Source of the DNA: Lachnospiraceae bacterium KM106-2
Lineage (GTDB): Bacteria > Bacillota > Clostridia > Lachnospirales > Lachnospiraceae
Length of the DNA: 64,000 nt
Assembly (NCBI GenBank): GCA_009731425.1
Contig: AP018794.1
Coordinates: 1,123,960 to 1,187,959, forward strand
Reading direction: 5' to 3'
This document shows positions 35,682-44,127 of the stretch, in pieces. Made by a program: the position numbers and the translations under genes. The notes below the pieces were generated by a model that saw only the letters and a program-made list of their open reading frames with translations, did no database searches and was not told the origin of the DNA. The number at the start of each line of letters is the position of its first letter. Within the stretch, counting starts at the first letter, position 1.

Positions 35682-37829
35682 TTATTTAATCTGTTCAAAT
35701 TTAATCTTAGGGTAATAAATCTGAGTATTAAAATTAATTTTAAGATTCCCTTTTTTCTGAGTTAGGCATGAATTCTGTTCATCCCATGAGAAGTTAGTAT
35801 TCTTAATTGGCATCTTGATTGTTCTTAAATTAATTAATTTCGTATTGAGCACTGTTTGATTCTTATAAAAGGAAACAAAATTCTTTGAAAAGATCCATGT
35901 CTTTAAGTTAAGATTTTTCACAGAATTGGAATACCAACTCGAACCGGTTGTCACAACAGTTGCCGGCATCGTGTACGTGGATGATTTATACCCACAAGGG
36001 AATTTATAAAGGATTTTGACCTTTTTATCATATAAAACTCCTTTTACCGATGTTAAATAAGGGTTCGCTTTTGGTGCAGAATAAGATTCTACCTTATATA
36101 AATAATCAGAAATTCCTTCTCGTTTGATCTTATTATTTAATTTTAGTACTTTTACATGTTGGAACTCATGGTTTTTTGACAAACTCTTTGAATTCTTCAT
36201 AGAAGTAACGGTTTTAGGTAGTTGATATACGGAAGTAAATTTACGGTTCGGATAAGAATATAACTTCTGTACTTTCTTATCATAGAGGATTCCGTCTACT
36301 GCTTTCATATAAGGATTCTTCTTTGCAACGACATATTTATTCAAATGATTCAGGTTGAACGTAGCATTCATTTGATCAAATGGAATGGATCTAAGTGTTG
36401 ATGGGATCTTCAGTGTCTTAATATTATTATAATACCCAAAAGCACTGGCTGATATGGTTTTGACACCCTCTGGGATTGCAAAACAGGTCTCTTTTTGAGA
36501 GCCAAAATGAATGATAAGCTTGGTTTTTTTCTTATTATATAAGCTATTCTTTTTTAATGTATAATATGGATTTTTGGAATCCACAACGATCTTTGTCAAT
36601 GAGGTTAAATTCTTTGCTAACTGATCTATATTTGTGATCTGAGTCGCTTTTCCGATCGTTAACTGTTTTATCGGTGCCATCGTATACTTTAGCTGGCACT
36701 TCTTGACGTTCTTGTCAATATGTAACGATTTAATAGAACGATCCACAATCCCGTAAAGTTTCGTCTTCTTCTTATTATAAAGCACTCCGTTATGGATGGT
36801 ATAGTAAGGATTTCCTTTATCAATTGTGACTTTTGATAAAGCGAAAAAATACCGTAGCGGATCATACATTGTTTTACAATTATAATCTTTGGAAGATGGT
36901 TCATACACACCTGTAACAGAGTTATAGGAATAGAAGGTAACAAATCGCTTTAGCGACTTCGTGATATGAAGCTTCTTGATCATGTTTTGTGGAAGTACAT
37001 CTAAGTTTAGTTCTGTTAACTCCTCTGGAAAATTTACATCTGTAACGTGTCTGAGCTGCGGATATAATAATAACTCAGTTTTTTTCTTATTATATAAAAC
37101 ATGATCCACTACACTATAATAAGGATTCTCTGGTGCAACAGAAATATCAGTTAAGTTCTGGAATCCTTTCCCGATATCATCGCGCTTACAGGTGTTGGTA
37201 AATGCTAGCTTCGCTTTTGCATTGATTTTAAGTTCTTTTAAGTTATTTGCAAAATAAAAGGAAGATAAACTTGCTTGTGTTTCCACTGTACTTGGGATTT
37301 CGTAAACGATATATTTTTGATCAGAAGGGTATTTAACCAATGTTTTGACTTCTCGATCATATAGAATCCCGTCGATGGCTGCAAAGTATGGATTATCGCT
37401 ATCTACAATGAATTTTTCTAATTTCGTAAGAATCGGACTACTAAGCTGGTAAGACCCATTCTCTTTAGTTGTTGGTGTGGATATGCTGATTGGTTGATAA
37501 GTAGACACTGTACTGGATAATTCAATCGTTTGCACAGAACTAAACGAACCAAGAACCTCCTCTGATAACGTAGTGCAGCCTTTTTCATACCGAATTTTCG
37601 ATACATGATAGAGATTATAGGTATTTAAACTCGCATCTTTTGTATCGCAGGTAAATACAAAGGTTGCTTGATTATTATAATCCTTCATATTGGTTCCATC
37701 AAAATAAAAAGTAGTTAGATCCGATACTGTAGCGGCACTACCTACTTTTCGATTGTAGGTAAATATGCATACGATGACTAATAAAGTAAGAATCAAACGA
37801 ACCCTAGTTTTGTTAATCGATTTTTTCAT
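35682..37829 (-). CDS. BspA-like LRR surface protein (intact paralogue)
   Basis: 715 aa from ATG 37829; GGGGAGG lies before this codon, unlike the upstream ATG at 37883. Signal peptide (LILTLLVIVCIFTYNRKVG), then about a dozen BspA/LRR_5 modules with NPYYTIHNGVLYNKKKTKL-type loops, each paired with a Lys/Thr-rich strand. No LPXTG or other anchor motif at the C-terminus, so it is probably secreted or bound non-covalently. Sequence aligns throughout with the broken copy at 25859-28081. It is flanked by two similar palindromes and followed upstream by a tyrosine recombinase gene on the same strand, suggesting a mobile or invertible cassette. Function as adhesin is inferred. Confidence 0.85.
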   Translation of the reverse strand: MKKSINKTRVRLILTLLVIVCIFTYNRKVGSAATVSDLTTFYFDGTNMKDYNNQATFVFTCDTKDASLNTYNLYHVSKIRYEKGCTTLSEEVLGSFSSVQTIELSSTVSTYQPISISTPTTKENGSYQLSSPILTKLEKFIVDSDNPYFAAIDGILYDREVKTLVKYPSDQKYIVYEIPSTVETQASLSSFYFANNLKELKINAKAKLAFTNTCKRDDIGKGFQNLTDISVAPENPYYSVVDHVLYNKKKTELLLYPQLRHVTDVNFPEELTELNLDVLPQNMIKKLHITKSLKRFVTFYSYNSVTGVYEPSSKDYNCKTMYDPLRYFFALSKVTIDKGNPYYTIHNGVLYNKKKTKLYGIVDRSIKSLHIDKNVKKCQLKYTMAPIKQLTIGKATQITNIDQLAKNLTSLTKIVVDSKNPYYTLKKNSLYNKKKTKLIIHFGSQKETCFAIPEGVKTISASAFGYYNNIKTLKIPSTLRSIPFDQMNATFNLNHLNKYVVAKKNPYMKAVDGILYDKKVQKLYSYPNRKFTSVYQLPKTVTSMKNSKSLSKNHEFQHVKVLKLNNKIKREGISDYLYKVESYSAPKANPYLTSVKGVLYDKKVKILYKFPCGYKSSTYTMPATVVTTGSSWYSNSVKNLNLKTWIFSKNFVSFYKNQTVLNTKLINLRTIKMPIKNTNFSWDEQNSCLTQKKGNLKINFNTQIYYPKIKFEQIK

Positions 37830-37980
37830 AAAATCCTCCCCGTTATAACTTCTTTCATAAATGATTATGGTTAATTGTAGCAAAATTCATTAGCACATAC
37901 AAGTATTTGGCATCGATCGGTTTTCTTTTAATGAATAGTGTCTGAATATCCATATTAAGGTATGATATTACAGAAAAAGC

Positions 37981-38017
37981 CTTATAGTTTACATAATAAA
38001 CTTATGTAAACTATAAG
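37981..38017. repeat. loxP-shaped palindrome upstream of the LRR gene
   Basis: CTTATAGTTTACATAA (37981-37996), centre TAAAC, TTATGTAAACTATAAG (38002-38017): two perfect 16-bp arms. It spans the last codons of the recombinase gene. On the minus strand a GGCTTTTTC follows, so it can also act as a terminator of that gene. Confidence 0.8.
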
Positions 38018-38556
38018 ATGAAATCGTCCATAGCCTGATCCATAATATCTTGATTGATACCAATGTAACGCAATGTGATACTTGGTGAGGAGTGATTAAA
38101 AAGTTCTTGTAATAAGGCGACATCTTTCGTCTTCTGATAGAAATGGTATCCGTACGTCTTACGAAGTGTATGGGTTCCGATCTCTTCCCGTATGCCTACC
38201 TTGGAAGCGGCTTGATTTAGAATGCGGTATGCTTGTACCCTGGAGATCGGCTGATTCTCCCCTTTCTGTGAGGCAAATAGATAAGCATCGTTTTCCATCC
38301 CAGCGGTATAGTCATCAATTTGTGTACTAATACCGGTAATCTTGATCTTCTTACGTTTACTAGTCTTCTGTTCACGAATCGTAATGTGGGACTGTCCTCT
38401 CACATCCCTCACCTGCAATTTAAGAATATCGGAGATACGAAGTCCAGTGTTGATCCCGACTAAAAACATCATATAGTTTCGATATCCTATTTTTAGTAAT
38501 TCTCTCTTCATTGCATCAATTTGTTCTTTTTCACGTATTGGTTGTACAAAATCCAT
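38011..38556 (-). CDS. Stand-alone tyrosine recombinase catalytic domain (FimB-sized)
   Basis: 181 aa, almost only the catalytic domain. Visible set: Arg in NTGLRISDIL, Lys-containing beta hairpin (EQKTSKRKKIKITG), H-T-L-R in GTHTLRKTYG, His in LFNHSS and Tyr in ITLRYIGI. No N-terminal core-binding domain. Size and plan match FimB/FimE-type invertases and small XerC-like proteins that flip promoters. SOS-box-like GAGAACATATGTTT lies 22-35 bases upstream of the start, and five TTACAT half-sites lie in the 160 bases beyond. Its stop lies inside the upstream palindrome, and the LRR gene follows on the same strand. Confidence 0.85.
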   Translation of the reverse strand: MDFVQPIREKEQIDAMKRELLKIGYRNYMMFLVGINTGLRISDILKLQVRDVRGQSHITIREQKTSKRKKIKITGISTQIDDYTAGMENDAYLFASQKGENQPISRVQAYRILNQAASKVGIREEIGTHTLRKTYGYHFYQKTKDVALLQELFNHSSPSITLRYIGINQDIMDQAMDDFIL

Positions 38557-38577
38557 TTTAGTCCCTTTCTACTCTAA

Positions 38578-38591
38578 AAACATATGTTCTC
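38578..38591 (-). promoter_or_regulatory. SOS-box-like palindrome before the recombinase
   Basis: GAGAACATATGTTT on the minus strand, with GAAC-ATAT-GTTT as core, 22 bases before the start codon. It matches the SOS box except the first base. Could place the recombinase under LexA control. Confidence 0.4.
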
Positions 38592-38597
38592 ATTATA

Positions 38598-38716
38598 TTA
38601 CATTATATGTATCGTGTCTATATGTTATGTTACATTTAAATTATATTTCCATAATATACCTATATTATTGCATTATATGTAACATAAAATGTAACACATT
38701 AGGTATTCTGTTACAT
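38598..38716. repeat. Cluster of TTACAT half-sites upstream of the recombinase
   Basis: TTACAT occurs at 38598, 38630 and 38711, and its complement ATGTAA at 38677 and 38689, four of the five extended to GTTACAT. The pair at 38677-38694 is a 12-base-spaced tandem, ATGTAACATAAAATGTAA. The same half-site is in the arms of the palindromes at 35641 and 37981. Likely binding sites for the recombinase or its regulator. Confidence 0.55.
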
Positions 38717-39068
38717 TATGTTATTTGGAATATTCTTACATGAAAAAAGAGAGCTAAAAAAAGACCTTGTAAAATGACCATATAGCATATTTAAAGAGAA
38801 CTCCCGATAAAATACTTGCCTAAGCATAAAAAGACGCAATTTAGACAAAATACGAGCAATAAGTATAGAATATGCATCAACTCGAACATATGTTTCTCGT
38901 TGCTTGCTGAAAGATAATTTAGATGGAATAAAGTTCCTTTAGCATCGCCGAAAAACGGCCTTGTATTTTCGCTAATAAGATAGGTAAATTCGGTCCGAAT
39001 ATAAAGATTATGGGTAAGACTATAAAAACGAAATATGAGGAAAATAGAGCGTTCAAGTTGAAAAATGC
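38717..39068. other. Non-coding stretch with one perfect SOS-box match
   Basis: No gene. CGAACATATGTTTC at 38883-38896 fits the Bacillus-type SOS consensus in every position, but no start codon lies close by on either strand, so its target is unclear. Otherwise only AT-rich spacer is seen between the recombinase and the terminator of the ytf operon. Confidence 0.4.
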
Positions 39069-39110
39069 AAAAAAATGAGCCATCGAAGAAATATTGACTT
39101 CGATGACTCA
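39069..39110 (-). terminator. Terminator of the galactofuranose-type operon
   Basis: TGAGCCATCGAAG (39076-39088) pairs with CTTCGATGACTCA (39098-39110), one mismatch, and continues into TTTTTTT on the minus strand. It follows the last permease by 17 bases. Confidence 0.88.
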
Positions 39111-39127
39111 CTTTTAGTCTAAACGGA

Positions 39128-40168
39128 TTAACTTGCCGCCTGTCCTTTCTTTTTGGCAGATGCGATAATTGCTTGTAATACAATGAAGAAACATAACAAT
39201 GCAGATAAGGTGATACGAACCCACCAACTAGAGAGGGTACCTTGTGTTGTGATCAGACTAGTGATCGTACCAGTGATAAGAACACCAAATAAAGTACCAA
39301 CTACCGTTCCGACACCACCACTAAGTAATGTTCCACCGATGACTGCCGCTGCGATAGCATCCATTTCAAGTCCTTTTGCTTGCTCTACGAATCCGGCACA
39401 ACTATTTAAGCAGAATAAGAATCCGCCAAGACCAGCAAGGAAACCATCTAACACATAAGCTTCCATCTTCGTTCTTCTTACATTTAAGCCCATCATTAAG
39501 GCACTTTGCTGATTACCGCCGATTGCATAAAGAGAACGACCAAACTTCGTATATTTTAGGACAATAGCTAAGATTAAAACGACTAACAAAGCGATGATAA
39601 CCGTCGGATAGATATACGCCGCCTGGTAGATCCCCCTTCGGTTATAGGTTCCAAATGGCATGTAGATTCGAAAATTTGCCCAACCAAGAAAAGTAGTATT
39701 CTTGATTGAAATCATATCGGTACTAATGATGGAGGTCATACCACGTCCGAAGAACATACCGGCAAGGGATACGATGAATGGCTGGATATCAAGAAAAGCG
39801 ACCAGATACCCTTGTACGAGACCGAATCCAATACCAATAGCCAGTGAAATTAAAACTGCGGTATAAGCATTCATACCTTTCTTCTCCATTGCATAAGCAG
39901 CAGACATACAAACAAGTGCTGTGACAGAACCAACCGAGATATCGATACCTCCTGTGATCATTACTAATGTCATACCACAACCGATGACGATCAAACCGGC
40001 ATTGGAGATAAATAAGTTCAAGAACATTTGAGGATTGGCAAATCCTTTTTCGGAAAAAATGATCATACCAGCAATATACATTGCTGCAAATAATGCAATT
40101 GTTACGACTAATAAAAAGGTACTGCTATTTAGTGATTTTCTTTGTTTTACTACACTCGCACTCATCAT
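39128..40168 (-). CDS. yjfF: Sugar ABC transporter permease, YjfF type
   Basis: 346 aa, about eight membrane segments, BPD_transp_2 fold of the ribose/galactose class. Characteristic pieces: IVIGCGMTLVMITGGIDISVGSV, AGMFFGRG, YAIGGNQQSALMMGLNVRRTK, VIGGTLLSGGVGTVVGTLFGV and GTLSSWWVRI, matching YjfF of E. coli. It partners YtfT and the double ATPase YtfR for galactofuranose-type import. It overlaps ytfT by 4 bases (ATGA). Terminator right after the stop. Confidence 0.85.
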   Translation of the reverse strand: MMSASVVKQRKSLNSSTFLLVVTIALFAAMYIAGMIIFSEKGFANPQMFLNLFISNAGLIVIGCGMTLVMITGGIDISVGSVTALVCMSAAYAMEKKGMNAYTAVLISLAIGIGFGLVQGYLVAFLDIQPFIVSLAGMFFGRGMTSIISTDMISIKNTTFLGWANFRIYMPFGTYNRRGIYQAAYIYPTVIIALLVVLILAIVLKYTKFGRSLYAIGGNQQSALMMGLNVRRTKMEAYVLDGFLAGLGGFLFCLNSCAGFVEQAKGLEMDAIAAAVIGGTLLSGGVGTVVGTLFGVLITGTITSLITTQGTLSSWWVRITLSALLCFFIVLQAIIASAKKKGQAAS

Positions 40169-41286
40169 ACTTGTTCACCTTCTATCATTTCTTTATTTTT
40201 CACTGCTTTTGTTGTTGTCGTTTTATTTTGCAATTTCTTTTTCTTTCTTGCCGTCATATATTTACGGAATACAGGGCTTTGTAAAATTACAATGATAATA
40301 ACGACGATAGCTTTATATACAGGAAGCTGATCGGATGGTACTTTCATTGCTAGAAGTGTTGTAGTAAGAGCTTGGATCGTGTAAGCACCGATCACGGAAC
40401 CGATCAGACTGAATTTACCACCACTTAATAAGTTTCCACCGAGAGCAACGGCTAAGATGGCATCCATCTCAAGGTTTAATCCGATGTTATTGGCATCAGC
40501 AGAATAAATTCTTCCGGAATTGACGATACCTGCAATACCTGCTAAGAGACCACAGATCACATAGGTTAAAAACTTGATCTTCGTTGAGTTTAAACCGACA
40601 AGACGAGAAGCACTTCCATTTACACCAACACTCTCGACATATAATCCGAGTGCTGTTTTATTGAGTACCAGGTACGCAATAATGACGGTTATAATTGCAA
40701 AAAAGATTGGAGTTGGAATTGGGCAGCTTCCAATGTGAGAACCAATTGCCTTGTAAACACCAACACGGACATAAGTGATTTGACCATTTGTAATTAATTG
40801 AGCGATACCACGACCAGCGGTGAATAAGATCAGGGTTGCGACCATTGGCTGGATATGTAATTTTGCAACTAGGACACCATTAAAAGCACCACAGATCACA
40901 CTGACGATCAGTGCAGCAAGAACTGCTAAGATCAGTGGATTTTGAAAGCTGTTGGTTGAGGTTGCACCACCAGATAAGATCTGACAGCAAACAGCTGCTG
41001 CAACTGCCATAACAGCACCGACACTGATATCCTGGCCACCAGAAGAGGCGGTAACTAAGGTCATGCCGATCGCTAAGATGACAAGTTCAGAGGCACGATT
41101 GATAATATCGATAATATAACCATATAGAACTCCATTTTTAATGGTGATCTTGAAGAAGTTTGGTGTCCATAAGATATTGACTAATAATACGACGCATAGA
41201 CATAGGATGGGCATAAACAACTTATGACTGGTTATTTTCTTTAACGTTGAATTTTGATTAAGCATTAGCTCCTTCACCTCCTGCAA
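40165..41286 (-). CDS. ytfT: Sugar ABC transporter permease, YtfT type
   Basis: 373 aa with the same fold as YjfF: LVILAIGMTLVTASSGGQDISVGAVMA, VAKLHIQPMVATLILFTAGRG, VGVNGSASRLVGLNSTK, LAVALGGNLLSGGKFSLIGSVIG. The GGQDISVG block is the YtfT version of the conserved loop. The C-terminal tail is strongly basic. It overlaps ytfR by 29 bases and is followed by yjfF with an ATGA overlap, so translation is coupled. Confidence 0.82.
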   Translation of the reverse strand: MQEVKELMLNQNSTLKKITSHKLFMPILCLCVVLLVNILWTPNFFKITIKNGVLYGYIIDIINRASELVILAIGMTLVTASSGGQDISVGAVMAVAAAVCCQILSGGATSTNSFQNPLILAVLAALIVSVICGAFNGVLVAKLHIQPMVATLILFTAGRGIAQLITNGQITYVRVGVYKAIGSHIGSCPIPTPIFFAIITVIIAYLVLNKTALGLYVESVGVNGSASRLVGLNSTKIKFLTYVICGLLAGIAGIVNSGRIYSADANNIGLNLEMDAILAVALGGNLLSGGKFSLIGSVIGAYTIQALTTTLLAMKVPSDQLPVYKAIVVIIIVILQSPVFRKYMTARKKKKLQNKTTTTKAVKNKEMIEGEQV

Positions 41287-42775
41287 TAGTCTCCATGATC
41301 TTCTCTTGCGATAAGTCGTCCCCTTCGAGTTCTCCTACTTTCTTACCATCACAAAGGACTGCGATTCGAGAGCAGGTACGGAGCATCTCCTCAATCTCAG
41401 ATGAGATAAAAGTAATGGATTTACCTTGGTCTGCTAACTGTAATACCAGTTTTTGAATCTCCGTCTTCGTACCGATATCTATACCTCTGGTAGGTTCATC
41501 AAGTATGAGATAATCAGGATTCGTTAATAACCATCTGCCGATGATAACCTTTTGCTGATTACCGCCGGATAAGCTTTTGATCGGAGTTTCTCTGGAAGCG
41601 GTTTTGATCTGTAAAAGGTCAATAAACTTGTCAGCTGCCTCCTCCATCTCTTTTCTACTCATCAGATGGAACATTCCTTTTTTTGCCTGAAGAGCGATGA
41701 TGATATTCTCACGAACAGACAGATCGGCAATGATACCATCTCTCTTTCTGTCTTCGGGAAGATAAGCCATTCCTTCCATCATAGCATCTAGTGGCGTATT
41801 GATCTTGGTTTCTTTCCCATTTACCTTTAATTTGCCGCTATCCGCTTTATCGGCACCATAAATGGCACGCACTAATTCAGAACGTCCGGATCCTAACAGA
41901 CCGCTAAGTCCAACGACTTCTCCTTTATGGAAGGTAATATCAAATGGCTTGATCGTACCAGTATGACCGATTCCGGTAGCTTCGATGACTGGATCAGCTT
42001 CCCTTTCTGATGTACGATCTCCTTTGATATCTGCAAGGTCATCAAAATCTTTACCCATCATTTTAGCAACTAGTTGGACCCTAGGAAGTTTTTCAATTTC
42101 ATATTCACCGACTAATTCGCCGTTTCTTAGAACCGTAATCCGATCGCAGACCTCATAAACCTGCTCTAAAAAGTGAGTAACGAAGATAATGCCGACGCCT
42201 TCTTTCTTTAACTTACGCATTAAAGTGAAAAGCTTTGCAACTTCATCTTCATCCAGAGAGGAAGTTGGCTCATCTAAGATTAAAACCTTGCATTTCATAT
42301 CAACTGCGCGGGCAATGGCGATCATTTGCTGAATTGCGATCGAACATTCCTCCAGGCTGACCGTTGGAGATACCTCAATATCTAGATTTTTTAACAACTT
42401 TATGGCTTTTTGATTCATTGATTTCCAATCGATTAGTCCGGTTGCCTTTCTTGGTTCTCTGCCAATAAAGAGGTTTTCTGCTACTGTTAGATTTGGACAA
42501 AGGTTAACTTCTTGATATACGGTACTGATACCATTTGCCTGAGCTTCCCCAGGAGAATGATTGATAATTGACTTCCCATCCATGAAGATTTCTCCTGAAT
42601 CCATTTCATAGACGCCGGTCAAAACTTTGATCAGTGTCGATTTCCCTGCACCATTTTCCCCCATCAAGGCATGTATCTCGCTTTTCCTTAATTTAAAATC
42701 TACCTGTGTAAGTGCCTTGACTCCAGGAAATGTCATGTTTATTTTCTTCATATCTAAAATTATATTTTGTTCCAT
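41258..42775 (-). CDS. ytfR: Sugar ABC transporter double ATPase, YtfR type
   Basis: 505 aa with two nucleotide-binding domains. The first is active (GENGAGKST near 37, VLILDEPTSSLD near 165). The second has the relaxed GLLGSGRSE P-loop, intact LSGGNQQKVIIGRW and LILDEPTRGID, as usual in RbsA/YtfR ATPases. It would power import through YtfT/YjfF. Starts with ATG 42775 behind a typical ribosome binding site region, 115 bases after the binding protein gene. Confidence 0.87.
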   Translation of the reverse strand: MEQNIILDMKKINMTFPGVKALTQVDFKLRKSEIHALMGENGAGKSTLIKVLTGVYEMDSGEIFMDGKSIINHSPGEAQANGISTVYQEVNLCPNLTVAENLFIGREPRKATGLIDWKSMNQKAIKLLKNLDIEVSPTVSLEECSIAIQQMIAIARAVDMKCKVLILDEPTSSLDEDEVAKLFTLMRKLKKEGVGIIFVTHFLEQVYEVCDRITVLRNGELVGEYEIEKLPRVQLVAKMMGKDFDDLADIKGDRTSEREADPVIEATGIGHTGTIKPFDITFHKGEVVGLSGLLGSGRSELVRAIYGADKADSGKLKVNGKETKINTPLDAMMEGMAYLPEDRKRDGIIADLSVRENIIIALQAKKGMFHLMSRKEMEEAADKFIDLLQIKTASRETPIKSLSGGNQQKVIIGRWLLTNPDYLILDEPTRGIDIGTKTEIQKLVLQLADQGKSITFISSEIEEMLRTCSRIAVLCDGKKVGELEGDDLSQEKIMETIAGGEGANA

Positions 42776-42890
42776 CCTTACACTTCACCCGCTTTCCTAA
42801 TACTTATAAAAAATAGAATCTTTGATGAATGAAAAATGGCATGATAGGTAGTTTTGCAACATGCCCTATCACGCCACCCCATTCGTTTAA

Positions 42891-43982
42891 TTAATATGCA
42901 CGTTTAGAAATAACATCTTTGGTTACTTTTGTTACAGTGTAGTCTTTTTCATCCACTTTTACAGATGCAACAGAGTCATCACCAGCGAAGATTTCCTCAT
43001 CTACGTATTGTTTCTTCTCAACTTCAGTTCCAGCTTCTAATTTATCAATGATCTCTTTAACACGAGGGCCATGAAGTGGATTACATTCAGTATCAAGAAC
43101 GATCTTTCCGTCTTTTACATCAGTTAAACCAGCTTTTGTTGAATCGAAGGACATTACAAGAACATCACCATCAGGACCAACTTTGAAACCAGCTGTTGTT
43201 AAGGCATCGATAGCACCAAATGCTTCATTATCATTTTCACAATATACAACGTTGATCTTCTTACCATATTGTTTGATCATAGATTCCATAACTTCTTGGC
43301 CTTTTGCTTGCGTAAATTCACCAGATTCTTTGCCTAACAACTTCCAGTTACTATGAGCTTTAACAGCTGCTTCTAAGCCTTTTGTACGACCGATCTGAGC
43401 AGAAGCACCGATGGTTCCTTGAATATCAACGATATTGATCTGTTCACTATCTTTTTTCTGAGCTTTTAAGTAAGCATCAAGCCATGCAGCAGCTTTTTTA
43501 CCTTCAAGTTCGAAATCAGATCCAACCCATGCAGTGAATAAGCTTTCATCGGATACTTTAACCATACGGTCAACGATAATTACTGGGATGTTAGCATCTT
43601 TTGCTTCTTTTAATACGGTATCCCAACCAGATTCTGTAACAGGTGCTAATACAATGTAATCAACCTGCTGTTGAATAAAGTTACGGATTGCAGAAATTTG
43701 ATTTTCTTGCTTTTGTTGAGCATCAGCAAAGATTAATTTATAACCATTTGCTTCACTAAAGGTTTCTTTCATTGATTTAGAGTTTGCGGTACGCCAATCA
43801 GATTCAGCACCTACTTGAGCAAAACCAACTGTGATAGGACCTTTTGACTTCGTGTCACCTTTTTTATCATCGCTCTTCGTTGTTTTCGTTCCACCAGTCT
43901 CAGAAGATCCCCCTGAACTACAACCTACTAAACTGAATACCATACAAAAAGCTAAAAGACAAACCAACAACTTTTTTTTCAT
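42891..43982 (-). CDS. ytfQ: Galactofuranose-type sugar-binding lipoprotein, YtfQ-like
   Basis: 363 aa. Lipoprotein signal with lipobox LVGC-SSGG at residues 19-25, then a Gly/Ser/Thr/Lys linker. Body is a periplasmic-binding-protein-like type I fold: VGFAQVGAESDWRTANSKSM (the YtfQ/ribose-binding start), VDYIVLAPVTESGWD, PVIIVDRMV, DVLVMSFDSTKAG. The tail matches YtfQ (DPLHGPR). AAGGAGG stands before the ATG. Next gene, the ATPase, follows after 115 bases. Substrate galactofuranose is inferred from the set of four homologues. Confidence 0.82.
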   Translation of the reverse strand: MKKKLLVCLLAFCMVFSLVGCSSGGSSETGGTKTTKSDDKKGDTKSKGPITVGFAQVGAESDWRTANSKSMKETFSEANGYKLIFADAQQKQENQISAIRNFIQQQVDYIVLAPVTESGWDTVLKEAKDANIPVIIVDRMVKVSDESLFTAWVGSDFELEGKKAAAWLDAYLKAQKKDSEQINIVDIQGTIGASAQIGRTKGLEAAVKAHSNWKLLGKESGEFTQAKGQEVMESMIKQYGKKINVVYCENDNEAFGAIDALTTAGFKVGPDGDVLVMSFDSTKAGLTDVKDGKIVLDTECNPLHGPRVKEIIDKLEAGTEVEKKQYVDEEIFAGDDSVASVKVDEKDYTVTKVTKDVISKRAY

Positions 43983-44127
43983 ACTGACTCCTCCTTAAAT
44001 AAGATTCCTTATTTTGTTTACATTTACTATTATAGTTATTTTGCACATATAATCTATGCAGATTCTTCTTTGAGTTGTTCATTATTTTACCGAACTTCAT
44101 AATATGTTTAGATAAATGTTGATTAAT

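Noticed and set aside
36689..36943. Small open frames inside the LRR gene on the same strand
   Set aside because: They are out-of-frame readings of the LRR repeats with no ribosome binding site; the 715-aa frame accounts for the sequence.
38791..39183. A 130-codon minus-strand open frame next to yjfF
   Set aside because: It overlaps the yjfF end and the operon terminator, has no ribosome binding site, and its translation is rich in Phe, Tyr and His without any domain pattern.
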